Source: Planococcus citri (lineage: Eukaryota > Arthropoda > Insecta > Hemiptera > Pseudococcidae). Taken from it: a stretch of 64,000 bases of DNA. Positions 44,763 through 57,209 of this stretch are shown here, piece by piece. Position 1 is the first letter of the stretch, and each line of letters starts with the position of its first letter. The stretch spans positions 3,286,001 through 3,350,000 of the forward strand of contig NC_088679.1 in assembly GCF_950023065.1 (NCBI RefSeq), in the 5' to 3' direction. Both the position numbers and the translations under genes were made by a program. Below the pieces are notes generated by a model. It did no database searches and was not told where the DNA came from. It saw nothing but the letters and a program-made list of their open reading frames with translations.

Positions 44763-47379
44763 GTCTAATCGCATTTTTGTACCATTTTTAAAAAACTTAT
44801 CAAAGTTTTAGGACTCCTAAAAATACTTTATAAACCCTATGAATTTTTAAAGCTTGATTATTCTTCCATTTTTTTTGGTGGAAGTTTCCAAGATATCTAA
44901 ATTTTCACTTTTAAGACCTTTGGAACCCTGTGAGGTCCGTAGTTTTGCAATTGGGCATGCAGCTATAAATTTTCTGATAGACTGTTCTTGGGGTCCTATT
45001 ACTACTACATATAAAAAAACAATTAGATCAAACCATTTACTGCACACTCGTGAGGTTCCCTATCCTTCGTTAGAATTGCATTTTATTTTGATGGGTATCT
45101 ACTTGTAATTGTAATTGGAGCAGTTTTTTTTGTAGCTTTCAAAAATTGATTTTTACTTTAGGAATATCGTGGGTGAAACAATCAAAATTAACTGCTATTC
45201 TTGCAAATTTTTAATGGATCAATTTTTGCAAGATTGGGACAGTTTTTGAAAAAATCCAGTGGTTTTCGCTAAATTGCGTCAGTTATTTTTTGCCAATTTG
45301 TGCAATCTCAACATTGAGTAATTTTGCAGATGGTAAACATTTTTACGAAATAGCTGCAATTTTATTCTTGCAACATCACAGCTGATTATTTTTCTGGCCA
45401 AATTTTGGTATTTTTTTCCTTTGAAAAATTGTACGTAATATTTTTTTTTGAAAAGTTGTTGAGGTGAGGGGACATTTTTTAGCTCCAATAAGTACTTTTT
45501 TGAAGTGAAAGTCTCCAGCAATCGAAAACCCATAAACTTGTGTTATTATTAAACGTCTGTACCTATGTTAGTATAATAAAACAAAATAAATTTTCGTTTA
45601 TTATCGCATCGTGTATGTAGATACGCTCACGTGAGAGACACGCGATAAATACATAAAACGAGATAAGCGAACAACAATCGGCTAAGAAGAATTTTTCCAG
45701 ACACGTAAAATGCGCACATATAGTGACAATATTATTAGCTACTCGAGTCTTCGTCGCGAGGGATCATTGAAAAAGTGTATCATTTGGAAATCTGTTTTAC
45801 TTTATTTTCCGTATCGCGCGATCCGAGTCAAGAAGCGGAAATTTACAACGCGACGATAAATATTTAAATAACACAAACACAGCAGCAGTTCGTCTTTCGC
45901 AATAAAACTCAGGTGACAAATTTCATATCGCGAAAACTGAAAAGGAAACTGAAAAGATACTGTTTTATAAGTGTGTACTGTACGTATCTTGATAAAAAAA
46001 TCGCATCCGAGGGGGGGGGGGTGGGAATGAATAAATACTAAAAAATGTAGGACGGTATACGTAACGTTGGTAAATGTTTTGAATGAGTTTCGAGAACGTG
46101 TGTGGAAGGAGTTTTCCCAACTCTGCTTATGATGAAGGAATTTATGAAAAGCGAAAGTGCAGTGGTTCCGGATTGTGCTATGATCATTATTGGAAATTTT
46201 TGTATGTAAAGAGTAGTGCCATAATAAATGGTAGAATATGAATTTTCAATAAAATCACATTAAAAATTGGCAGAAAAAAAGTATTAAAATTGAACAACCT
46301 TGAGAAAAACACCCCACGAGACAAGAATAAGCAAGGCATCACCTCAAGAATGGAAATTTTTGAAACTCGCTTGCGCTGTTCTCTCCTCATCTCTCGTCAA
46401 CGATACGAAGCGATGGAATTTCGCTCCATCGGCGGCATCGTCGGCGTCTTCATCGCCGCGCCGTGTAATAGGGCCTTATAAATATTAAAGGATCGAAGTT
46501 ATTAAAGGCATAAGGCTTCCAAAGTCATATAAGATTTGGTAAAATTTACACATTGCGGTGGCGGGTAGACTCGCACGTATACAGGTTGATTAGCATTTCG
46601 GGTTTCTTTACGGCGTATACGATATATATATGTATAAGTCGGGTAGAAAGTTTAAGAACTTGAGTGTGTGTATGTGTGTGCATAGTGTACTCATATATGC
46701 GAGAAAATTTGGTGTTGGCGGCATACAGGATGAGATGATGGTGAAGGGTGATGGTGTTGGAGGCACCTTTACCATACCATCGTGACGCCCGCGCCCGCCC
46801 TCTCTCAATGTTATTCATTTGTTAAAACACGACAAACTCGCGCACAAAGACAGGCGAAGAGCAGCAAAAGAAGCAAAAGATGTAAAAGTTGTGTATAGGA
46901 AGTATCTAGGTTATATAATGGAGATCCTCGCGTCACGAAGGGGGCAGAGGGGGCGGGGGGGGTGACTGGAGCCGCGCGTACTAAGGCGGGAATTATTCAA
47001 TTAATTTTTCACGGCGAATTAAAAATTTACGACTCAGTCGATGGCTGTGAAGATGAAGGTGGAAATTTTACTTCTTAAACTTTATTTGTCTCGATAAGAA
47101 GTTCTCTGCCGGGTGTTTTCACTGTTTTTGGTTTCGGTCGCTAAGTTTAATAAAAAATTTACAACGGGTACCTACTGACGATGACGCTGACGCTGATGCC
47201 GTACTGTTTCAGGCAGGCGCCAACGTCAAATTTTAAAACGAGGTTATCTCGTGATCTTTTTTCATGTTAGGCGAATTTTTTCCAACGTAGGTACGTGTAA
47301 AGATTATAGAGCTATTGTTGATGGGGAAATGGGTGAAATTCAAGGATATGGTGACACACTGCGATGGATCCTTTTCTAG
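44763..47379. other. Upstream sequence between the satellite and the nested cluster
   Basis: No exon recognised. Holds a G tract (46012-46021), a GTGTGTATGTGTGTG run (46664-46679) and purine stretches near 46848. Short open frames around 46290-46490 on both strands lack similarity. Confidence 0.5.
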
Positions 47380-47699
47380 GAATGTTGAGTTTTTGAAAAT
47401 AAAAATTTAAGCCAAAAATTAAAAAAACAAATCAAAATACTATCAAATCGACCTAGAAAGCTAAAATTTGAGTAACCTACGTATTTTCGACATGGCAAAT
47501 CGTTTGGTAACGTGTTGAGCAGTTCTGTAGCCTCGAGCAGATTTTTGAAATTTCAAGTTACCACAAAATTTCATCAAATGAAGTTGGAAATCCGCATATC
47601 ACGCTTCACTCCAACTTACACACGCTATTAAATCGACTTCTGGTAATTTTAAGTCGTTTTGGAACCTCCAGCAATTTTTTGAAAATTCTTAAAGCTCTC
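47380..47699. mobile_element. Large foldback family, copy F, left piece
   Basis: Carries the body words cgacctagaaagctaaaattt, cattttcgacatggcaaatcg and gagcagttctgtagcctcgag in the same order as other copies. It is interrupted at 47700 by the ACAAGGGA foldback element and resumes at about 50920. Confidence 0.7.
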
Positions 47700-48663
47700 A
47701 CAAGGGACCCTCTTGAGGTGTCCACCTCCGATTTAAACGGGACCGTGATTTTTGGAAAGAACATGTTTTAAAACCCCCAAATCCAAATTTTCAGCTGCCC
47801 AAGTTCTTTTTTCGATTTTTGGCGAATTTTTGAAAATCCAAAACTGACTATTTTGGTGATTTATGCTTTTTTTAAACAAAAGTACGTACTTGATCAGTAA
47901 AAATGTTCAAAATAAGTCCTAAGACTGACATTAATCCCCCAAATCCAAATTTCGCCATTTCCAGCCATTCTAGAACATCCAGCACTATTTTTCAATTTCT
48001 CCAGAATTTTCAATTTGCTCCAGAAGGCGTGAATATGAAGTTGGGCAGCTAAAAATCGAGTTGTGCGTTATACTCGACCTGTTTAACGAATTTATCCACA
48101 TTTGAGCCATTCTGGAGCGGACACCTCAAGAGTGGTTTTTTGACCAGCTTTTTTCATAATAAGAAATCCAAAAAAATCAAAATTTTACCGTTTCCGAGGA
48201 AATTTTCGAAATTTGCGCGAATCGCAGTATTTTGTCATGAACTAACCCCACGTGGGCGAATTTCACCATTTCCAGCTATTCTGGAGGCTCCAGCGCGATT
48301 TTTTAATTTCTCCAGAATTTTAAATTTGCTCCAGAAGGGCTGAATCTGAAGTTGGGCAGCTAAAAATCGAGTTGTGTGTTATATTCGAATTGTTTAACGA
48401 ATTTATTCACATTTGAGCCGATTCTGGAAGGGACACCTCAAGAGTGGGTTTTTGACCAGCTTTTTTCATAATAAAAATATCCAAAAATTAAAGGGAGGCC
48501 CTAGAAGGCTGGAAATGGCGAAATTCGCTCTCGTGTGGTTAATTAATGACAAAATACGGCGATCCTCGCAAATTTCAAAAATTGTCTCACAAACGAGGAG
48601 TTTTCGGTTTTTGGATATTTTTATTTTGAAAAAAAGCTGGTCAAAAAACTACTCTTGAGGTGT

Positions 48664-50433
48664 TGTAAGGAGCAGTTATGGCCTGACCGCCTCAGAGGGT
48701 ATTATTGGAATACGTCCTTGAGGAGGTCTATATTGTACTCATCACGTATGTGAGGATTATGGTATACACCTCGAGAGGGTGCTCCCTCTAGTGAGTAACG
48801 TGTTAACTACGATCAGACGATCTAAGGATAGATCCGAGGATCGTCTGAGCTGCTTCTTCACTTGTTCGCGGAGTGGCCAGCCGTGTGGCAATGTCTTTGA
48901 GTGATTCTTGGGGTTTGATACCCCCCTTTCTTTAATTATTTATCGAACCATCTTTGATGGTAAATTCTGTTTATTTATTCAATTAATTAACTCCTCATCA
49001 TGTTAGTACGTTTGATCGCAATGATGAGGAGGTATTTTTACAATTTCTCTCGAAACTACCCAGTGATTCCGGACATTGAGGTAAGTCAATCCTACAAAAG
49101 TGTACTTAAAAACTAGTGCTGTCGCTAAAGGTCTTATTTATTGGGGGACCGCAGGAGAGACAGTAAATGTGAACAGTTATTGAGATTATTTATTAATCGA
49201 TCCCTTTAATCCTCCTAAAATTGATTGTAATTACCTAATCGTAATTACAGTCAATTTTACGTCTTTCAATGGCCCCGAGAACCATTGAATTTCCTTACGT
49301 ACATCCACGTGAATATATAGGAAATACAATTTATTGTATTTGCCTTTGAGTTACACTAGGCAACAATTTTTGACCTTTTTTTTGTTTTCGGGTTGAAAAT
49401 GGGCTTAATCGATAGTTTAGACCCTAAAACAAAAAACAGAGTGGGGTTTTTCAATTTGAGTTGTTTTTGTGGTCAGGAGAGATGATCAAAGTTGCAAAAA
49501 TGGCCGTTTTTGCCCTATTTCACGAGTCTGTGGCGACATCAGTATCATGTTTCAAAAAAAACCAATGTCATATTCGGATTCTACGCACTTTTTTAAGTAA
49601 ACATCTTTACCGGATTTTTGATTTTCGAACATTCAAGCGCATACGGAAGATTTTTGTTTATAACATATTTTAAAACTCGGAGCGCGCGACGCTGGCGTTA
49701 CTCCACGATGTAATCGTGGCGCGGAACCGTGTTCGCGCGGGCGAGGTTCTCGTGCAGTAAACATTTCGTGTTACAAACGAAAATCTTCCGTATACGCTTG
49801 AATGTTCGAAAATCAAAAATCCGGTAAAGATGTTTACTTTAAAAAGTGCGTAGAATCCGAATATGACCTTGTTTTTTTTTGAAACATGATACTGATGTCG
49901 CCACAGACTCGTGAAATAGGGCAAAAACGGCCATTTTTGCAACTTTGATCATCTCTCCTGACTACAAAAACAACTCAAATTGAAAAACCTCACTCTGTTT
50001 TTTGTTTTAGGGTCTAAACTATCGATTAAGCCCATTTTCGACTCGAAAACAAATATGCCGTTGCCTAGTGTTATCTACCACCTATGTGGTATAAGGAGTA
50101 ACTTAAAAAAGTCTTCTATGACCGGTGAGCCACCTTGCATAGGCGTAACTGGCTTTAGTCCTCTGAATAATTGTACCAATAATGTTGTGTTATTATTAAT
50201 TGCAATAAATTATGTACAATTATTCGATTCTCCTCCTTTGTCAATGTGAGTGACTGAGTGAGTGAATCCAATTGTGAGATGAACTGTGTCATCTAGATTG
50301 ATTTAGATAGGTATGCGAGCTATCCGAACGAGCAAAATTATTCACCCCCTTAGGAATAATTTCCATCATCCCCTTATCCAAGTTATTATGATTATTATCA
50401 CCTATCTACATTATGATAGATCGCACCGTTACA
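48664..50433. mobile_element. Solo LTR (TGTAA...TTACA), split by a CACTA-like MITE
   Basis: Ends TGTAAGGAGC and CCGTTACA form a perfect TGTAA/TTACA inverted pair and are flanked by GTGT on both sides (48660-48663 and 50434-50437). The 1,770-bp span drops to about 1,050 bp when the inner MITE and one copy of its TTA are removed. An AATAAA is at about 50204. No gag or pol sequence lies inside or beside it, so it reads as a solo LTR. The superfamily is not determinable from this alone. Confidence 0.8.
49354..50070. mobile_element. CACTA-like MITE with TTA target duplication
   Basis: Begins CACTAGGCAAC and ends GTTGCCTAGTG, with TTA directly on both sides (49351-49353 and 50071-50073). A CACTA start with a 3-bp duplication is the signature of the CACTA/EnSpm (CMC) superfamily. 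The 717-bp element is a nearly perfect palindrome with ~310-bp arms (both hold gatcaaagttgcaaaaatgg) around a ~90-bp G+C-rich loop with a gcgcgcgacgctggcg word. Non-coding. Confidence 0.85.
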
Positions 50434-50919
50434 GTGTTCGCTCCAGAATTTGCTCAAATGTGGATAAATTCGTTAAACAGGTCGAGTATAACACACAACT
50501 AGATTTTTAGCTGCCCAACTTCATATTCACGCCTTCTGGAGCAAATTGAAAATTCTGGAGAAATTGAAAAATATCGCTGGAGCCTCCAGAATAGCTGGAA
50601 ATGGTGAAATTCACCCTAGTGGGCTTAGTTCATGGCAAAATACCGCAATTTGCGCGAATGGCGAAATTTGGATTTGGGGGGTTAATATCTGTTTTAGGAC
50701 TTATTTTGAACATTTTTACTGATCAAGTACTTACTTTTTTTAAAAAAAAAGCATAAATCACCAAAATAGTCAATTTTGGATTTTTCAAAAATTTGCCAAA
50801 AATCGAAAAATGAACTTGGGCAGCTGAAAATTTGGACTTTGGGGGTTTTAAAACATGCTCTTTCCAAAAATCGCGGTCCCGTTCAAATCGGAGGCGGACA
50901 CCTCAAGAGGTTCCCTTGT

Positions 50920-52150
50920 CAGTAAATTTTTGAAACTTGAAATTTTCATCAAATGCTGTTGGAAAGTCGAAATTCATTCTGTAAACTAATTTCAATACGC
51001 TTTGAAGTTGACTAGTGGTAAATTTCAAGTCGTTTTGAAGCCTCCAGCAGATTTTTCCTTGCTCAAAATTTCCATAAAATTTCACGGAACAGAGTTGAAA
51101 ATTCAAAATTTACTCCACACTCCAATTTCAACACACTAATAAGCTTGATTTTTTGCTCCTGGCGCAGAACCCGCCTACTGCCGAAGGCAAAAATCTCGTT
51201 GCAATTCTTCAGACATTTGTAAACAAAGACTAAACATCCAATTTATGATACTTTTTTCAGTCTAACAGCGTATCTGGTCACTATAAATGAGTGAAAAATG
51301 GTTAATCACAAGGTGAAGGGGAGGGGGTGGAAAAAAGAGTTCAACCTAGAGATTATACCTAGAAGTTTATTTTTTCAAGTATAATTTCGAGATATTGAAC
51401 GATCCTGTTCCTTTCTTTCTTGTTTAAAGGCATTAAGAGTCTATGGTATTTTGCTCCTGGCGCAGAACCCACCTACTGCTCTGTGAAAAATTCTCATCAA
51501 AATTCTTCAAATATGGCAGTTTTTTTTTTGAAATTTCAGTTTGAAATAAGAACACGTAGACATATTTTTAAAGATAAGAAGTAAATTTTTCCATCGTTGG
51601 AATTATCAAAACTTTAAAATGCATGTAAATTTTCTTGCTTCAGCATTTGACGATTTTTTTTGAATTTAGTCAATGTTCAAACTTTCTTCAAAAGTTTTGT
51701 ACCACGTGACAAAATTTGCCAACTTTAAGTCAATTTTTAAAAGTTTTTTTGAACAATTTGGCTCAAAAAATCATAAAAATTGCTCATTTTTGTTGTAAAT
51801 TTTCCAACTTTTTTTTTTTGAAAAATATCACTCCGGTCGTCAGTTGGCATTTTCATTCAGTTCTAAACAAATAAAAACTTTCATCAATATTTAATGATTT
51901 ATCGTGTTAATTTATCCAGGTGATTTTTATTCGCCATTCAGAAGTTGGTGAAATGTAAACTTTGCCAATTTTTCCAACTTTCTAGATACCCAGGGAGCAC
52001 GCTGTCCATTTTTCCCTTTATAGTTTTGTCCCTGGAAACCAATACTGACTAGTTGACTCGAAAGGTCGAAAATAGGGCATCGACCTAATTTCAGCCATTA
52101 CTTTCAATTTGATCAAATTTTTGATTTTTCCCAAAAAAATGGTCCAAATT
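50920..52150. mobile_element. Large foldback family, copy F, right piece
   Basis: Resumes with family body words (tttgaaacttgaaattttca, aagcctccagcagattttt) and passes into the GCTCCTGGCGCAG module, then into tcgaaaatagggcatcgacc and gccaaaaatcgaaaaatgaa near 52060-52190. The terminal block was not seen, so the right limit is approximate. Confidence 0.6.
51100..51560 (+). repeat. GCTCCTGGCGCAG module, copy 2 (double)
   Basis: gctcctggcgcagaacccgc at 51156 and gctcctggcgcagaacccac at 51455, with the same intervening words as at 36290-36660 (catttatgatacttttt, gtgaaggggagggggtgg, cattaagagt). The duplication within the module is therefore older than the spread of the copies. Confidence 0.72.
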
Positions 52151-55100
52151 GAAATGCTTTCAAAATTCGCCAAAAATCGAAAAATGAATTTCAGTTATTT
52201 AAATGTTTGCTAGTGGTGTATTTTGGGATCCTCTTTCGATTCTCTCTTGTTCGGTTCAAAAAAGTCGGTGTTGGTGATTGGTTCAAACGTTGGTATGAAG
52301 ATAGAAATAGGAGGGTGTAACGACTCGAATTTTTTGAATCAAAACGATCTTGAAATCAAAATTGAAAATTGAAAATCTCTGTGGAGAGGAGTTCAAACAA
52401 ATTCCATTCTACGTTTTTCAGTATTTTCCATTTCATTTCAGGAATTTTTTTGGTTTAAAATGAAAAAAAAGAAAGTAAGTAGGTCAAGGTTTTGAAGGTT
52501 ATCAGGATGTTGATTAAAACTAAAAAGAAAGGGAGAGAGTAAGTTCCTAGAAAATTAGTGCATGTATTTCAGTAATTTTCAAACAGCAAAAATTCGCCTG
52601 ATTCGGTTGTTTTTTCGACTCGAAAATTGGAATGGATGATTTGGAGATAGTAGGTGAAAGATGGACTGCGAGAGGGAAGGGGGCTGAAAAAAGAGCATGA
52701 TTTTGAAACGTCTTAAAATTTCACAAATCAGTGTATCATTCATTTTAAAAGTATTTTGTTGCCTCGTTTTTTTTTTTAGCTCTGAATCTGAAAGGATTAT
52801 TTCCCCAAAAATGTTATTTTCCACATGAAAAAGAAAGAAAAACACACGCATGCACACACACACACATACTAGGTAAACAATCGAAAACCCCGCAAACACG
52901 GCTATAAAAAAAAAACTTAAACCTCATTTTATTTCTTTTATTTTGTTTTTGAAAAATTAGGCTACTTTGATATTTTTATCGTAATCTGGCTGTTTTCTCG
53001 TGTCACGCAGCGAATAAAAGATAAATAGAAGAGGAAAAGAATTAGCTGACGACAAAGGCATGCGATGCGAGCGAGCCGGCGAAGAAGTATAATCCGATTA
53101 AAAATATCGACTTTTTTATACCGTAAAAATATTTTGAATTCTTTACTCCGTGCTTTTTTTTCCTTTCAAATACCCCGGACGCGAAATCAGATCGACAAAT
53201 TGCTTACAAAATAATAAAGAAGAAAAGAATGGCAAAAAAAAAAACACAACCAACAATGAAAATATAAAATTCGTTAATGTTTAATTAAGTCGGCTTTGAA
53301 CCGCTAATATTTTTTGTTCTTCGTTTCGATATTTTAAATTCAATCAAAGCTTCTTCGAAGGGAGCGTAAAAAAAAAAAAAAATGAAAAAGTATCTCAATT
53401 CGATGTGACGTTGTTATTAAACGATTTCGACGTCATTTTATAACTTCACCTGTCCAACTTTTCTCTCGATACTTATATTTTATAGTGACATGATTCATCG
53501 AGTCATTGTTCATTATATTTCGAGCGAGTTAATAACGTAAGTATTAATTTTTATTAATATTTTGCGGGTTTCTTTGTCAGTTTTGTTTCTTTTTCAAGGT
53601 CACCTATCTTACATCGAACGCGAACACGATGAGATGGTATTTCAGTTTCCATCGGATTTCCAATCGACGATGTTGCGAATGAATTGGGTAACTTCTTCTA
53701 CACACATTTTTCCCATTTCGAACGTAGCTTTGCTAATATGCAAAAGATTTTCAAACCGCTTACAATTTTTGGGTTTTTATTTTTTCAAACTAAGTATTAT
53801 TTTACTCCATCGAATTTGCTACTCCTTCGCATACTTTTCTTCTACTGTATAAGCCCATTAAAATTATGAATGGTGATTTTCGAACTAACAAAATAAAGAA
53901 AAGCGGCTTCAGGCTCAAACGAAAGAATTTTCTTTTATTAAAACGCTCGCCTCGATTTCAAAACCATCTCTATAATAGTTATTAATAAACATATGTACTG
54001 AAAGTCTAAAACATCGGATAGATATCGGAGTAAGAAAGTTTTTCTTAATCGTATCAAAGCTTTGAGACTCGGCTGCCAATAAAACCACTATAACCGTAGT
54101 CTCTTTTGGTATTTCCACCCCCTCGAAGCGGTCGAGGAATTCGAGGTCAGCCAAATTTAATCTACATTAATGACGAAAATAGCTTAAAGATCAAGGTTTC
54201 TGGACGGATTGAAATTCTAATGGTTTCGCAGCTTGTATGTACTTGAATTGGAAGTTGGGTTTAAACTTCACGTCGTCGTCGCTGGTCGTGTGTTTCTTAT
54301 TTTTCAACTTACTAGAAACCCAGAATGAGGTTTTCGTCTTATTTTTTTCACCATTAGTTGATGGTAAAGTGACGAAAAAAAAATCAACGACGAAGAGGAT
54401 TTTCTTCTGTATTTTGCAAACTGAATATTCAAAAATCTTGAGGAATGAAATCCTCCCCTCCTCTGAATACTTCTAGGAAGAAATGAGGGATTTTTTATAT
54501 TGTACATTCAAATGATCAATTGGGCAATTAATTCACTTAGATATTATTAACAAATGCCCATAGCACATTAAAAATAAGTACCTTAGACTATACCTACCTT
54601 ATAGCTTTAGGACCATCCTACCGAGATAATTATTCCTGTTTCAATACACACTACATAGTACATAACATACTGAAAATTTTTCACTCGAGCAAATTCGGGC
54701 TAACATTTCGACTTAGTAATTATTTATCAAATTTAAATAAATTTACCTCGTACAAAGCTTTAGGTTGAGGCTTGAGAGACACATCGTTACGCTGCTATAT
54801 TTCAAGGCAAAGCATGCGATACGACTACGAGTACGACGACGTTCCGCTTGGAAAAACTACCGAGTTAATGTCGACTCGTGTACGAGAATTGTAAATTTTA
54901 TCGAGGGTATTTTTTTCCCTCTACAGTTCAACTTGGAAAAACGACTATATATAAGCGCAATTTCACAACGGAGTGACATAACCCCTCTCGGCTGTATTTC
55001 AATACTTATTAAAAACTGCTTATTAAATGATAAGTTACAGCTGGATATAACTTTCTGAGAAGTATTTTGACGCTGCCAACGGGAGAGCAGAGGAGGGTCT

Positions 55101-55672
55101 ATGAGCGAGATGTATGAAATGCTCGCGAGAGGAAAGCATCGCAAAAAACCTCGTGGCAAACAGAACGTCTCGTGGGAGGCGAATTTATACGTAATTTATT
55201 TGAATATCGAAGCGATGGAGAGTGAGGGTGGTTTTAATGTTCGCAAAGAAAAAAAAAGAAGTTATGATGAGACGAGGAACCGAAAGGTAATAATTTCGGG
55301 AAAATATTTTTAAAAATCGAATAAATGGTTCTCTTGAAATGAAGAGAGGCAGAAGTGTTTATATAGAGGAAGTAGTGAAAATTGAAAATTGAGACATTTT
55401 TGTATTAGTTCAAAAAATGAGGTATCCACTTATCCAGCTATTAAAATTTTACGATCGCCTAAAACCAGTGTAATCAAAATTTTAGGTGAAAAATTCATTT
55501 TTGAAATTTTTGAAAATTCAAAAATTATTCATCATTATGAAAATAGAAGTGATAAGGGAATTTGCCAAACTCATTTTGAGTTAATCCATAAGTTCGCTAA
55601 CCCGTTTCATTCGTTGAAATATACAATTTTATTAACTTATTTTACACTTCTTTGGACTTTTAAAAAGCATCT
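52151..55672. other. Upstream sequence without recognised features
   Basis: No transposon ends. Contains a CA-rich run (52842-52867) and A runs near 53230 and 53370. Around 53560-53870 open frames with protein-like composition overlap on both strands, with plausible splice sites on each; none matches a family I know, so no gene is called. Confidence 0.45.
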
Positions 55673-55840
55673 CTGACAAGGGAACTTCTTGAGGTGTCAC
55701 ATTCCGATTTGAACGGGACCGCGATTTTTGGAAAGAGAATGATCTAAAACCCCAAAAACCAAATTTTCAGCTGCCCATGTTCATTATTCGATTTTTGGCG
55801 AACGTTTGAAAATTCAAAATTGACTGTTTTTGGTAATTTA
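55673..55840. repeat. Half copy of the ACAAGGGA foldback element
   Basis: ctgacaagggaacttcttga and the following gaacgggaccgcgatttttg and ccaaattttcagctgccca words match 47700-47880. Only one arm is present before the sequence runs into the word bordering the purine array. Confidence 0.75.
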
Positions 55841-56682
55841 TGATGTCTTTCCATCATGTCTACGCACGCGAATTGTAAAAAAGTCACTTCATGTGAATGT
55901 AAGTACCTACAATTTTTTATGCTTGGGCGAATGGATGAACGGATGAATAGAAGAATGGATGATAAAAGATGAACAGACGAAAAAAGACAGAAAGACAAAA
56001 AAAAGGTAAAGACGGAAAGATGAAAAAAGAAGACAAAAATACAAAAAGATGAAAAGAAGAAAAAAGACAAAAAATGGACGAAAAAGATGAAAAGATAAAA
56101 ACAGATGAAAAAAAACAAGACTAAAAGACAAAATGACGAAAAGATGAAAAGACAAACCCATAAAACGACGAAACAACAAAAAAGCAAAGCAGGCGAAAAT
56201 ATGAAACGACAAAAGGACAAAAGGACAAAAAGACAAACGGATCAAAAAGACGAAAACACTGAAAGACCAAAAAAGAGGAAAATACTAAGATGAAAAAAGA
56301 TGAAAAGACAAGAAAAATAGACAAAAAAAGACAAAAATAGACGAAAACAGATGAAAAAAGAAAAGACAAGAAGATGAAGAAAACGAAAAGACAGAAATAC
56401 AGAAAGTTGGAAAGATGAAAAGATGAAAAGATGAAAAGACAAAAAGGCAAAAAGATAAAATGACAAAAAAGCAAAAAGATGAAACGACAAAACGACGAAA
56501 CAACAAATACAAAGTCAAAAAGGAGAAAAGATGAAACGACAAAAAGACGAAATCATGGAAAGACAAAAATGCGAAAAGACAAAATGACAAAAACACAAAA
56601 AGATGAAAAGACAAACCCACAAAACGATGAAACAACAAAAAGGCAAAAAGGCGAAAAGATGAAACGACAAAAGAACAAAATG

Positions 56683-57209
56683 CAGGGTTGGCAAAAAAAA
56701 AACCAGACATGTTTAAAACAGTGTTTAAAACAGCCCAAAAATAATTGAAGTGTTTAAAACAAGGAAAGTGTTTAAAACGTTTTAAACGTTGTTTTTTTTG
56801 AAATGGAAAAAAACATGTTTTTTTTTCTATTTTTCTCATGAAATTCTCAATTTTTTACAATCACAGTCACATTTAAAAATCATTTGATAACCAATATAAA
56901 AATGATAAACAGAAATTTCAATCGTTGGCAGAAAGAACACTACATGATGAATGAAATTTAAACAACAAAAGTAAGACTTTTGAGATTTGAGTTTTGACTA
57001 CCTATTCATTTTGCTTATTTATTCAAAATTTTGTTTAAAACGTGTTTTAAACATGTTTTAAACACTGTTTTAAACAACGAATCGATGGAACTGTTTTTAA
57101 CATTTGTTTAAAACAAAAACTGTTTAAAACAAAAACTGTTTAAAACAAAAACTGTTTAAAACAAAAACTGTTTAAAACAAAAAAAAAAACGTTTTTTTTC
57201 CCAATTCTG
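56683..57209. mobile_element. hAT-like MITE inside the purine array
   Basis: Imperfect ends CAGGGTTGGCAAAAAAAAA and the inverse of CAGAATTGGGAAAAAAAA, flanked by ACAAAATG on both sides (56675-56682 and 57210-57217), the 8-bp duplication length of hAT elements. The interior holds tgtttaaaacagtgtttaaa near the left and aaaacaaaaactgtttaaaa at 57108-57180, a 15-bp tandem unit in about five copies. The flank lies in an array where acaaaatg is common, so the duplication alone is weak evidence. Confidence 0.72.

Larger units (their letters stand above)
47700..50919. mobile_element. ACAAGGGA foldback element, split by a solo LTR
   Basis: Terminal inverted repeats start acaagggaccctcttgaggt on the left and end as the inverse of acaagggaacctcttgaggt on the right. 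Inward, both arms hold ggaccgYgatttttggaaag, ttttaaaacccccaaa and cagctgcccaagttc words, then the ccagaaggcgtgaatatgaa and aattgtttaacgaattta region. Spanning 3,220 bp now, it was about 1,446 bp before the LTR arrived. The left side also has an internal ~300-bp duplication (48108-48150 versus 48418-48470). A half copy lies at 55676-55840. Confidence 0.82.

Noticed and set aside
53562..53869. Possible exon on either strand with protein-like sequence
   Set aside because: Plus- and minus-strand frames look equally plausible and neither matches a known family or the SCYL2 phase needed upstream of exon a.
54745..54800. Minus-strand donor-like site with a short open segment ending KPQPKALYE
   Set aside because: About 15 codons only, ambiguous acceptor and no match to the missing SCYL2 kinase region.
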